Source of the DNA: Dyadobacter bucti
GTDB lineage: Bacteria; Bacteroidota; Bacteroidia; Cytophagales; Spirosomataceae
Length of the DNA stretch: 64,000 nt
NCBI RefSeq assembly: GCF_005869225.1
Contig: NZ_SWFP01000012.1
Coordinates: forward strand, 1 to 64,000
Direction: 5' to 3'
Notes under the pieces: model-generated
Databases searched by the model: none
Told to the model about the DNA's origin: nothing
The model's input: the letters and a program-made list of their open reading frames with translations, nothing else
In this document: positions 26,781 to 33,994 of the stretch, in pieces
How positions within the stretch are numbered: the stretch's first letter is position 1
Layout: every line of letters begins with the position of its first letter
Translations under genes and position numbers: made by a program

Positions 26781-26879
26781 TCGCCGGTTGCTGTGCACCC
26801 GATCTGGCCTTCCCCTCCAAAGTCGGTCCAGGTTTTTGAAAGACTTTTTATTAATGTTTGAACGTGAAGATAGGAGCTG

Positions 26880-27044
26880 ATGAAAAAGAAAAAATCAAAC
26901 AGGACAAGGCTGGTGGTCATTTATGCGGCGGCCGCTGCCGTACAATCTTTTAATCTAACCCAAGATGGCGCTGAGAATTTTAATACAGCTCATCTATACC
27001 CTGTCAATTTTGCTACGCGAAACCCGTGGCGCTTTTTGTACTAA
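26880..27044 (+). CDS. Possible 54-residue small protein
   Basis: An ATG with AGGAG five bases upstream opens a 54-codon frame. The peptide starts with a basic cluster (MKKKKSNRTR), then an alanine-rich hydrophobic stretch (LVVIYAAAAAV), then a polar tail ending WRFLY. It could be a small secreted or membrane peptide or a chance frame in a decayed region; only the ribosome-binding site and composition support it. Confidence 0.3.
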   Translation: MKKKKSNRTRLVVIYAAAAAVQSFNLTQDGAENFNTAHLYPVNFATRNPWRFLY

Positions 27045-27214
27045 CTTTTAATTTAACCCCGTATGGGAAATGAAGCAATCTTTGCGGTTAGTCTGGAGTT
27101 TGTTGAAACATCGCTCAAAAAAGTAGGGGCAACCAAGATTGTGCTTCTATGATAAGGGATAAATATTATATGTATTGCTAAACTGAAGTACATTTATTAC
27201 CTGTAAACTTTCTT

Positions 27215-27769
27215 ATGAAGCTACTTTTACTAATTTCTTGTCTAGCTATACCATATCTGGGTCACGCCCAAACAAAGAAAAACTATAATAGCAGCAGTGC
27301 GTTGATGAGAGCAACTATGCCTCGAGTCGACTATGAGGCTTTAAGAAAACAAAAGGACAGAGAGCTGCAAATTCTCTTGGAAATGAATAGGAGAAGTGAA
27401 GAGCAATTGCGACGTGCTAATCAAGAGTTGGAACTTTCCAATGCTTCCGATCTTATGTCATGTGATAATCTTTTAGTTATGATTAAATCACGAGGTTCAT
27501 TTAAAGCCACTTTAGTGTCAATCGATATGCCGGGTACAGATTGGCTTAGATCAGTCAAAATATATCAAATGAACAATAATTATTTCGTCATTGCAGAAAT
27601 GGTTTCAGACCGTTACGGCTTAGAAACAAAAGAATATGCGTATTGCGGAATCCCCTCTCAAAATTGGAATGCATTTGTTTCTGCACCGATCGGCGGTCGA
27701 TTGACTCATGGTGAGAGATTTCATGATTATATAATTGATTATAAGTGCCTGTGCAGCCCTCAAAATTGA
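27215..27769 (+). CDS. Hypothetical secreted protein with coiled-coil segment
   Basis: This 184-residue protein has a Sec signal (LLLLISCLAIPYLGHAQ, cleavage after about residue 19). A charged helical segment (about 45-85, KQKDRELQILLEMNRRSEEQ) is likely to form a coiled coil, and a mixed C-terminal domain follows (VKIYQMNNNYFVIAEMVSD). I do not recognise the family. It stands alone between decayed sequence and a gap, with A/T-rich DNA upstream. A periplasmic role is inferred from the signal only. Confidence 0.6.
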   Translation: MKLLLLISCLAIPYLGHAQTKKNYNSSSALMRATMPRVDYEALRKQKDRELQILLEMNRRSEEQLRRANQELELSNASDLMSCDNLLVMIKSRGSFKATLVSIDMPGTDWLRSVKIYQMNNNYFVIAEMVSDRYGLETKEYAYCGIPSQNWNAFVSAPIGGRLTHGERFHDYIIDYKCLCSPQN

Positions 27770-28219
27770 GTATTGACACTTTCTGTGAAACAAGTAAGGT
27801 AACTAGATATAGTGCCATGGGTTTGGATTTATGAGCAATATAGCATATCGACCAAATAATATTTTGTTGTATAACAATACGTTATGTTGCTTTGGTAAGT
27901 GATGGGTAGCTCACGCTAGCATTGGTTGACCCATCTAGGCCTTAGAATGTCGTTGGATTTATGATGAAGTGAGTAGGAAAAGCTGATCGAAAGTACCTGA
28001 CTTCCTAAGCGCCAATCCTTGGTCAAGTCCATCCGTTTTTTTACAATTTCTAACATTCCGGTTCATTTAGCGAAATGCTCAATGAACCACCAAGAATTTT
28101 GAGGAGCATATTGTTCATCGCGAAGTAGAGCCTGGCAGCTCCAACTGCAAGGCTCTACTAAATTCCTCATTGATTTTTTAAAAATTACATTTGCCCTAAA
28201 CTTTTGAGGCAAACGGTTA
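27770..28219. other. Intergenic region with dispersed repeat and decayed gene copy
   Basis: No intact gene is seen. The stretch holds one copy of a 29-bp repeat (27875-27903) whose other copy is at 31691-31719. Near 28050-28110 the minus strand encodes the eroded tail WWFIEHFAK, stop, TGMLEIVKKR, which parallels the tail of the pseudogene at 26490-26780. Confidence 0.45.
27875..27903 (+). repeat. Dispersed 29-bp repeat, copy 1
   Basis: The core ATGTTGCTTTGGTAAGTGAT (27884-27903) is repeated exactly at 31700-31719, and the nine bases before it match at seven positions. Both copies are intergenic and in the same orientation. Confidence 0.6.
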
Positions 28220-28642
28220 TTAGTCGCTGCCTTTTAATCCCCAACTTCCTATTTCAGGGGCGGAAAATGCCTCTATTGCGGAGAATACGAATGGAGTAAC
28301 TTTGACACGGGCTTTCCATTCGTCCAAATCTTCGTCAAATACCGGGCCCCCGTTCTCAATCCTAAAGTCCCGATCTTCGTCCAACTGTGATCTAGTAAAT
28401 TGTTTAATGAAGGTCATTTGGACATTTGGTTGAGTCGCACGGACAATCCGTAAACTACCAATTGCATGTCCGGGAGCGCCAGTGGTGGTTAGCATACCTG
28501 CCTCGACCTTAAAATAAGCATCGGCCAGTTGCTCATAAACATCGAAATTGATGGTAAAGGACACTTCGGCAGTCCGCTTGCTTTGAGCGCTGGGGTCGTT
28601 ACGCCGTTCTATGTTCAAGACTAAATTTGAAATTGTTGCCAT
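28220..28642 (-). CDS. Hypothetical protein, 140 residues
   Basis: This is a 140-residue protein without signal peptide or membrane segment. The sequence alternates hydrophobic and polar residues (AEVSFTINFDVYEQLADAYF, VQMTFIKQFTRSQLDEDRDF), suggesting an all-beta fold. I recognise no family motif. It is the first of two unrelated minus-strand orphan genes here; the other, at 28752-29411, encodes a lipoprotein. Each has its own upstream gap. Confidence 0.55.
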   Translation of the reverse strand: MATISNLVLNIERRNDPSAQSKRTAEVSFTINFDVYEQLADAYFKVEAGMLTTTGAPGHAIGSLRIVRATQPNVQMTFIKQFTRSQLDEDRDFRIENGGPVFDEDLDEWKARVKVTPFVFSAIEAFSAPEIGSWGLKGSD

Positions 28643-28751
28643 GACAAAAATGACTAAATTGTGATAAATGAGAATGATGGAGATTCAAGAATAAGGTATT
28701 GGATCACCTAATAGGCACCATAATATTATGGATGACTGACCCACCTAGGGT

Positions 28752-29411
28752 TTAATTCGGATTCGTGGGAAGTTTAAGGTACGGTTCTAAACCGAATGCT
28801 TGATCTGCGTATGTCAGGTTGGATGGTATAGACACGAATCTGTACGTATCACCGTCATGATTTACTCCGGCGACTTCGCATCCAGTTGCTAAAGTTGGCA
28901 AGATTAATTTGTATTTCTTATTCCCAAGATCGCGTATGATCCATAGTTGTGATTTTTCGGACGTAGTAGATGTGCTTCTTGGTTTATAACTTAGGTTTGC
29001 GTAGTCATACTGCGTTAAGAACAACCCGTCGCTTCTTCTGATTCGGTAAAGCTTCGCTACACCCCCTTTCCCAAAATTTTTGCCAGAGTATTCGAAATTC
29101 ACAATATCAACGAAATTGTAGTCTGGAACGTTATTATGTCGAACTCCGAATGTTCGAAAATTCGTTCCAAAAAAACCGTTACTTATCACGTACCTTGCAT
29201 ATGCTGGTGGATTGAAAAGCTTAATAAGCATATTACATGCCGTTATATCGAAGGCAAGCGATGCGTTGGTTTTGAGGTTTTTTTGAACCTGATTTTCTTT
29301 GGCGAAGTTGGAAGCGGCAGGATTGACTGCTTGATTATCATTGTTGCAGGAGAACAATAGGAGTAAGCAGCCGAAGACAAGTGTCGTTACGGGAGTCAGT
29401 GAATCTTTCAT
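28752..29411 (-). CDS. Hypothetical lipoprotein, possibly beta-trefoil
   Basis: This 219-residue lipoprotein has a signal ending LLFSC (Cys22) when started at the ATG at 29411; a longer frame to 29474 is less likely. The mature part contains spaced W/Y-containing repeats (KSQLWIIRDLGNKKYKLIL and FGLEPYLKL) that resemble a ricin-type beta-trefoil, a fold often used to bind glycans. That assignment is tentative. There is no operon partner. Confidence 0.55.
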   Translation of the reverse strand: MKDSLTPVTTLVFGCLLLLFSCNNDNQAVNPAASNFAKENQVQKNLKTNASLAFDITACNMLIKLFNPPAYARYVISNGFFGTNFRTFGVRHNNVPDYNFVDIVNFEYSGKNFGKGGVAKLYRIRRSDGLFLTQYDYANLSYKPRSTSTTSEKSQLWIIRDLGNKKYKLILPTLATGCEVAGVNHDGDTYRFVSIPSNLTYADQAFGLEPYLKLPTNPN

Positions 29412-29892
29412 AACTTTTGATGTTTTGGTTTTTTTAAGCTTACCGAATGGAATTTGCTCATTCGACTGGGTCAAAACTATCTGGTTGGGCTATGAAACGC
29501 GAATGGAATTTTCCGCGTGATTGAAGCAATCAATTGATTTTTGCCACGCATTTAAAGTTGGCGGCGTGCTTCAATTGAATCCTGCATTATCGACGTGGCT
29601 CGATAAACGTTTGTGGCGATTTTTACTAAATAAACTTTGTGAAACATTACATTTAATATCTGAGCCTTAAACGAAAAATCAATGAGGCCTTTCGATATGG
29701 ACTAGTTATACGTTAACAAGTTCGGGAAATTGCAACGTTTCCGCACTCTCCCTTGCGGGATCTGCAATTCGGAAATTAAAGACAAATCATTTCGGCTTAA
29801 ATTGACCAGGTTAAATAAATGGCAATCGGTTATCTAATACATGATTGGTAATAATGTGGAAAATTCGTAGCTGTTGATCACCGTAATTCGCT
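29412..29892. other. Intergenic region left of the IS element
   Basis: No gene is visible in these 480 bp. The stretch separates the lipoprotein gene from the IS5-family insertion and includes the presumed promoter of the lipoprotein gene. Confidence 0.3.
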
Positions 29893-29895
29893 TTA

Positions 29896-30784
29896 GAATG
29901 TGTTTGGGAATTATATTTTGACAGCAAGCGATGTTCGTTGTAACATCAGTTGAATGTTGGCAAGAATGATCCATGCGACCGAAGAAGATACTGTATATTC
30001 GTAATCTTTCACGATTCTACGGAAAAAGTTAGTCCATGCAATTGATCGTTCGACAACCCACCTTTTGGCTACTGGTACAAACCCCTTTGCAGATTCTGGG
30101 CGAGAGGCTTTCTCAAATTTAATATTGAATTCTTTCATTTTCCGGGCAAAGACTCCGTTGTAAGCCTGATCACCGTATATCTTTTCCAGGCTTTCGTTCT
30201 GGCACAGGATATCCGCCGAGAAATTCAAAGCAGCATTACCATCAGCCTCGTTTGCAGCATGGACGTGAACAAACCATATTCTGCCATCTGTGTCGACCAG
30301 TAGTTGTCTTTTGGGACCGTTCACTTTTTTGTTTGCATCGAGCCCTCGCTTTTCAAAAACCATAGGAGAAAGTTTAACACTCTGGCTGTCAATGCAAAAG
30401 GCAGATGGATTCCTATCTTTCTTATTTGCCATTCTATCCAATTGATTTAGGAAAACGTTGATTTCGGCAAGCACATTATTCCTTTTCCACTGGTTAAAGT
30501 ACCAATAAACCGACTGCCATTTGGGAAAGCAAGGTGGTAGATTTCTCCATCGCCGGGCGACCCCGTGACAGCCTGTGCGAACAATGTATAACAGAGCATC
30601 CATTATCGTCCTTAAATCATGCTTTCTCTTTCTTTTTAAATCTAAAAACCTCGAAATTGCAGCCCACTGGGGATCGCGGGGCGACCCGTGCCGTCAGTCT
30701 ACTGTACTGTTTAATCAACTCTTTAACGTTTGGTCACTGCAAAGATGGTACGATCCCCTTTCCTAACAATTCCCAAACACGCTC
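29896..30784 (-). mobile_element. IS5-family insertion sequence, 889 bp
   Basis: The element is bounded by imperfect inverted repeats (GAATGTGTTTGGGAATT on the left; GAGCGTGTTTGGGAATT read inward from the right) and a TTA target duplication (29893-29895 and 30785-30787). TNA duplications suit the IS5 group. One minus-strand transposase gene fills it. The reading frame is altered by two GC-rich insertions, so the copy is probably inactive. Confidence 0.85.
29911..30603 (-). pseudogene. IS5-family transposase, N-terminus frameshifted
   Basis: The 230-residue open part has the DDE pattern FCIDSQSVK, LLVDTDGRIWFVHVH and WVVERSIAWTNFFRRI. Coding similarity continues upstream in the same frame to 30674 (DPQWAAISRFLDLKRKRKHD), then breaks at a 16-bp insertion (30675-30690). 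With those bases removed the frame joins to LTDPQW, the expected family N-terminus. A second, in-frame 15-bp insertion (30551-30565) turns the family motif GCQWRNLP into GCHGVARRWRNLP. The normal start is therefore uncoupled from the catalytic domain. Confidence 0.8.
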
Positions 30785-30798
30785 TTATGTCGTAGTCA

Positions 30799-31179
30799 TT
30801 GATTAGAAATCTGAGGAAAATCATCTTTGGTGAAATATCGTCCCAGATGCTTGACATGAAAATCGATTACTCAACAGCAAGAAACTTATTTGATTTGAAC
30901 AAGGCCATCTCCCGTTTACAGGGGTTGAACTGGGTGGACATGTGTGCTGCGCTTATGAAGGAAATAGCGAATGCTGAGTCGGCAGACCTATCTTTGCAGG
31001 CTAGTGGGAAGGAAATTGTGAACATGCAGCGTAATTACCTTAGGGCGCTTAGATGGTTTTACGCAACATTGCGGGACGAGCAGCCAAGATCAAGCCTTTT
31101 AGTTGAAATTCAGCAGATGTTCACACCATTACTGACCGAGCTCGCCGCAAAGCAGCAGTTCTCTTTGGACCGGCGATGA
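30799..31179 (+). CDS. Hypothetical helical protein beside the IS
   Basis: This protein of up to 126 residues is predicted to be mainly helical (AISRLQGLNWVDMCAALMKE, VEIQQMFTPLLTELAAKQQF). It has no signal or recognised domain. The open frame starts 12 nt beyond the IS target duplication, so the insertion may have replaced its promoter or an original N-terminus. An internal ATG at 30847 (MLDMKIDYS) is a plausible alternative start. Confidence 0.5.
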   Translation: MIRNLRKIIFGEISSQMLDMKIDYSTARNLFDLNKAISRLQGLNWVDMCAALMKEIANAESADLSLQASGKEIVNMQRNYLRALRWFYATLRDEQPRSSLLVEIQQMFTPLLTELAAKQQFSLDRR

Positions 31180-31306
31180 GCTCACTGTCGTTTTTAAAGC
31201 CTACCGTTTGGTTTATTTCGAGGGACTATTCTGGCCGCTTTTCCCTATCAACCAATATTTATAATAATATTGCGGCAGCGAATATTGCTATTGAGTTTTT
31301 TGAATA

Positions 31307-31531
31307 ATGGACAATTACGGTAAAGGGGTTGCAGAAGTGCTTCAGGAATTGATATCCGGCAAACAAGTTCTTAAAGTTCAGATAAGCAGGTTTATTGACA
31401 ACAAACTTGTTTGGGAAAGTGAGAAATTTGCTTTTGGCCACGAATTTATCCATGTGGGCAGCGAGTCTTACAACCTGAACAAGTTGGTCAAATATCAGTT
31501 TGATGATGGCGTACTTTCGCTACATTTTTAA
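31307..31531 (+). CDS. Hypothetical small protein, 74 residues
   Basis: This 74-residue soluble protein has a helical N-terminus (GVAEVLQELISGKQVLKVQI) and a beta-rich C-terminus (WESEKFAFGHEFIHVGSESY). No family is recognised. It follows the 126-residue gene by 127 nt on the same strand and may share a transcript. Confidence 0.45.
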   Translation: MDNYGKGVAEVLQELISGKQVLKVQISRFIDNKLVWESEKFAFGHEFIHVGSESYNLNKLVKYQFDDGVLSLHF

Positions 31532-31585
31532 AAGGGCAACAAGGTAACGACTTTTAAATCGGAATAAGTACTGTCTTAATACACC

Positions 31586-31608
31586 TTACATGTAGCATTC
31601 CCGACAAC
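31586..31608 (-). repeat. Solitary rep iteron far from the origin
   Basis: Read on the minus strand this is GTTGTCGGG followed by AATGCTACATGTAA. That is the 23-bp unit repeated eleven times at 59.9-61.3 kb, including its flanking sequence style. It lies 28 kb from the rep gene. Confidence 0.85.
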
Positions 31609-31690
31609 CAATTGCTATGGTAAGTCAGCTTGGCAGGTCAACTCGCATGCCGGAACAGGGAGCTATATAGGACTATGACCGTGTTTATAC

Positions 31691-31719
31691 CAATATGATA
31701 TGTTGCTTTGGTAAGTGAT
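31691..31719 (+). repeat. Dispersed 29-bp repeat, copy 2
   Basis: This is the second copy of the repeat at 27875-27903, with 27 of 29 positions identical. It lies about 135 bp upstream of the candidate sigma-gene promoter. Confidence 0.6.
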
Positions 31720-31852
31720 TTTGGTGCTATCTTTTAAATAAACGCAACAACCCCGATAGGGGGCTGCGGTACTCAGATGTACTGTGGTACAATGATAATT
31801 TTTTGCAACATACCTTCTCTATGAAAAAGCTGCCAGAGAAATAAAAAATATA

Positions 31853-31860
31853 TAATTTTG
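31853..31860 (+). promoter_or_regulatory. Candidate -7 promoter element for the sigma gene
   Basis: TAATTTTG matches the Bacteroidetes -7 consensus TAnnTTTG and lies 17 nt before the ATG of the ECF sigma gene. No good -33 element was found, and the implied leader is very short, so the call is weak. Confidence 0.3.
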
Positions 31861-31876
31861 AGAAAAAGTTATAATT

Positions 31877-32482
31877 ATGACAGGTTCGCTGCCGGAGATA
31901 GATGCCGATTTACTTCAAGGTTTGAGGGAAGGAGACGAGGCTGCGTTCGCTGCTATTTACCGGCTGTGCGCACCAGGACTTTATCATAGGCTACTACGCT
32001 TATTAAAAAATGTTGCCATTACAGAAGAAATTCTGCAAGATGTATTCCTGAAGCTTTGGGAGCATCGTACGCGAATCGAACCCGACCGTGGCTTTCGCAC
32101 TTACTTGTATCGGATGGCCGACAACCGGGCTATTGATGCCTTTCGAAAAATCAGCCGTGACAAAAATCTTCAGCAAGAGCTCTGGGCAAGTTATATCAGT
32201 TTTTGTCTTCCGTCGGAAGACGTTTTTATTGCAAAAGATGATTATCAGCTCATATCAGATGCAATAGATCAATTACCTCCCAAACGTAAGCAGATCCTCA
32301 TTTTTTGCAAGCTAGAGGACAGGAGCTATCAGGAGGTTGCCAACCTGATGGGGATATCAGTTTCCACAGTCAGCAACCAGCTGGTGAAAGCGATCAAAGA
32401 AATTAAAGCGTACGTAATCCGGGCGGCTGGACGGCAATCTTCCTCAATCATTTTATTCATGTCCATTTTTCAGGATATCTAA
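31877..32482 (+). CDS. ECF-family RNA polymerase sigma factor
   Basis: This 201-residue protein has sigma region 2 (AITEEILQDVFLKLWEHRTR, then FRTYLYRMADNRAIDAFR) and region 4 (LPPKRKQILIFCKLEDRSYQ, then ANLMGISVSTVSNQLVKAIK). It fits the FecI-like, SusC-linked ECF class of Bacteroidota. A FecR gene follows 96 nt later, then a SusC with an STN domain, so the three should form an outer-membrane-to-cytoplasm relay inducing the second PUL when its glycan is imported. Confidence 0.9.
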   Translation: MTGSLPEIDADLLQGLREGDEAAFAAIYRLCAPGLYHRLLRLLKNVAITEEILQDVFLKLWEHRTRIEPDRGFRTYLYRMADNRAIDAFRKISRDKNLQQELWASYISFCLPSEDVFIAKDDYQLISDAIDQLPPKRKQILIFCKLEDRSYQEVANLMGISVSTVSNQLVKAIKEIKAYVIRAAGRQSSSIILFMSIFQDI

Positions 32483-32578
32483 ATTTGTATTCTTTTATTG
32501 AAAAACTGCCTTTAACCGATAGTGTGTTTCCGCCGAACGTTCGTATAAGCCCTAAAACGAACATAATTGTAACGCTAT

Positions 32579-33823
32579 TTGGGCAATCGCGAAGATATAG
32601 AAAGGCTGCTGAATGCTTACCTTTTGGACAGGACAAGCCGGGAAGAATTCGACAAATTGCTTGCCGCGCTCTCTACGCTTGATGATACGGAGTTCAGGGA
32701 TGCGGTGATTGAGGCATTAGGAAAGGATTCGAACCTGCTGAACTCCGAATTTGTAGACATCCGTGTGGATCAGTTATATCCTTCACTGCTGTCGAAGGTT
32801 CGCGCATCCTCATACGAAGATGATCAGCCTGACGAGGTTTCAAAGCCAACCGTTCACTGGGTTTGGTGGAGAACGGCCGCTGCGGCCGCTGCTGCGGGTA
32901 TCCTGCTGGTCCTATGGTTAGGTGACCATTTCCGGCAGGCAAACAAACCCAGAAAAGAGATAGCAAATGTTACCGCAAGACAAATCCTGGCGGGAGGAAA
33001 CCGGGCAACGCTTACCCTGGCCGACGGCCGCAAGCTCGATTTGAGTAATAGTCAGCAGGGCATTACCGTCGGCAAACACATTCGTTACCTGGACGGTACC
33101 GAAGTCCTGGATTCGACTGAAACCGACAAAACGTACTCTTCTAATATTGAGCTTCTCACACTTGCCACGCCAAATGGCGGACAATATCAAGTCATGCTGC
33201 CTGATGGAAGCCGGGTTTGGCTGAACGCTTCGAGTTCTATTACATATCCTGGCGCATTCAGTGGCGGCAAGCGCGAGGTTACGCTTCGCGGAGAGGCATA
33301 CTTCGAGGTTACTAAAGATGCCGCCAAACCATTTATCGTCAATACAGAAATTCAGCGTGTAACGGTTCTGGGCACATCGTTCAATATTAATGCCTACACC
33401 AATGAAAATCTTAGTAAAACGACCCTGCTGACCGGATCGGTGCGTGTCAATGTCAAGTCCGACGATGTCGTCTCACGAAATGAAAAGGTATTGGAGCCAG
33501 GTCAGCAAAGCGTTATCGGGGACAACGGTCGTACAGTCGCTGTTTTTCAAGTTGACCCTACGACTGCCATCGCCTGGAAAAATGGGCTTTTTGACTTCCA
33601 TGGCTTGAATATAGAAGAAGCGATGAAGCAGATCGAAAGGTGGTATGATGTGAAGGTGACTTACGAAGGTCCCAAGCCTACGGCATACCTGGGAGGTAAA
33701 ATGAGCCGGGGCGTCCGGTTAGCGACGTTTCTTGAATTTTTGGAAAAAGATTTTCAAATCAAATCAGAAATCCGGCCTGACCGCACACTTGTATTGCATA
33801 TACCGAAGGATAGAAAATTGTAA
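32579..33823 (+). CDS. FecR-family anti-sigma factor
   Basis: This 414-residue inner-membrane protein has an N-terminal cytoplasmic anti-sigma part (1-95), one membrane segment (about 100-117, AAAAAAAGILLVLWLG) and a periplasmic FecR domain (GNRATLTLADGRKLDLSNSQ, GGQYQVMLPDGSRVWLNASS, REVTLRGEAYFEVTKDAAKP). A C-terminal DUF4974-like domain contains LNIEEAMKQIERWYDVKVTY. The TTG start is forced, because an in-frame TAA lies at 32570-32572 and there is no in-frame ATG before the first domain. It should hold the sigma factor until the STN domain of the following SusC signals. Confidence 0.9.
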   Translation: MGNREDIERLLNAYLLDRTSREEFDKLLAALSTLDDTEFRDAVIEALGKDSNLLNSEFVDIRVDQLYPSLLSKVRASSYEDDQPDEVSKPTVHWVWWRTAAAAAAAGILLVLWLGDHFRQANKPRKEIANVTARQILAGGNRATLTLADGRKLDLSNSQQGITVGKHIRYLDGTEVLDSTETDKTYSSNIELLTLATPNGGQYQVMLPDGSRVWLNASSSITYPGAFSGGKREVTLRGEAYFEVTKDAAKPFIVNTEIQRVTVLGTSFNINAYTNENLSKTTLLTGSVRVNVKSDDVVSRNEKVLEPGQQSVIGDNGRTVAVFQVDPTTAIAWKNGLFDFHGLNIEEAMKQIERWYDVKVTYEGPKPTAYLGGKMSRGVRLATFLEFLEKDFQIKSEIRPDRTLVLHIPKDRKL

Positions 33824-33887
33824 TTATCAACTTAACCGCAGCATCATGATGAGCAAAACGTCTTTTTAATCCTTGACCTGAGACGGT

Positions 33888-33925
33888 AAAAAAAAGCAGG
33901 GAAGTGTCGAAACCACTTACCCTGC
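33888..33925 (-). terminator. Minus-strand rho-independent terminator in the susC leader
   Basis: The stem pairs GCAGGG with CCCTGC and AAGTG with CACTT around a seven-base loop, with one bulged base. On the minus strand a run of eight Ts follows. No minus-strand protein gene precedes it, which is why a short antisense RNA is suspected. On the plus strand the hairpin follows an A-run and would not terminate. Confidence 0.7.
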
Positions 33926-33982
33926 CACATACCGCTGGTCCCCATCGCGAACATCGTACCATTCACAAAATGTAAACCTTAG
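33888..33982 (-). ncRNA. Candidate antisense sRNA opposite the susC leader
   Basis: A minus-strand TAACTTTG (33988-33995), matching the TAnnTTTG -7 element, would start a transcript near 33982. It would end about 95 nt later at a strong hairpin (GCAGGG/CCCTGC plus AAGTG/CACTT) followed by eight Ts. The RNA would be fully complementary to the leader of the plus-strand susC mRNA. Cis-antisense sRNAs at the starts of susC genes are known repressors of Bacteroides PULs. There is no good -33 element. Confidence 0.5.
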
Positions 33983-33994
33983 TTTTTCAAAGTT

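Larger units (their letters stand above)
31532..31876. other. Intergenic region with solitary iteron, repeat and promoter
   Basis: These 345 bp hold no gene. They contain a full-length copy of the plasmid iteron on the minus strand (31586-31608), the second copy of the 29-bp repeat (31691-31719) and the candidate promoter of the ECF sigma gene. Confidence 0.6.

Noticed and set aside
27063-27149. 28-codon frame starting MGNEAIFAVS
   Set aside because: Too short, no partner or motif, and it lies in a decayed region.
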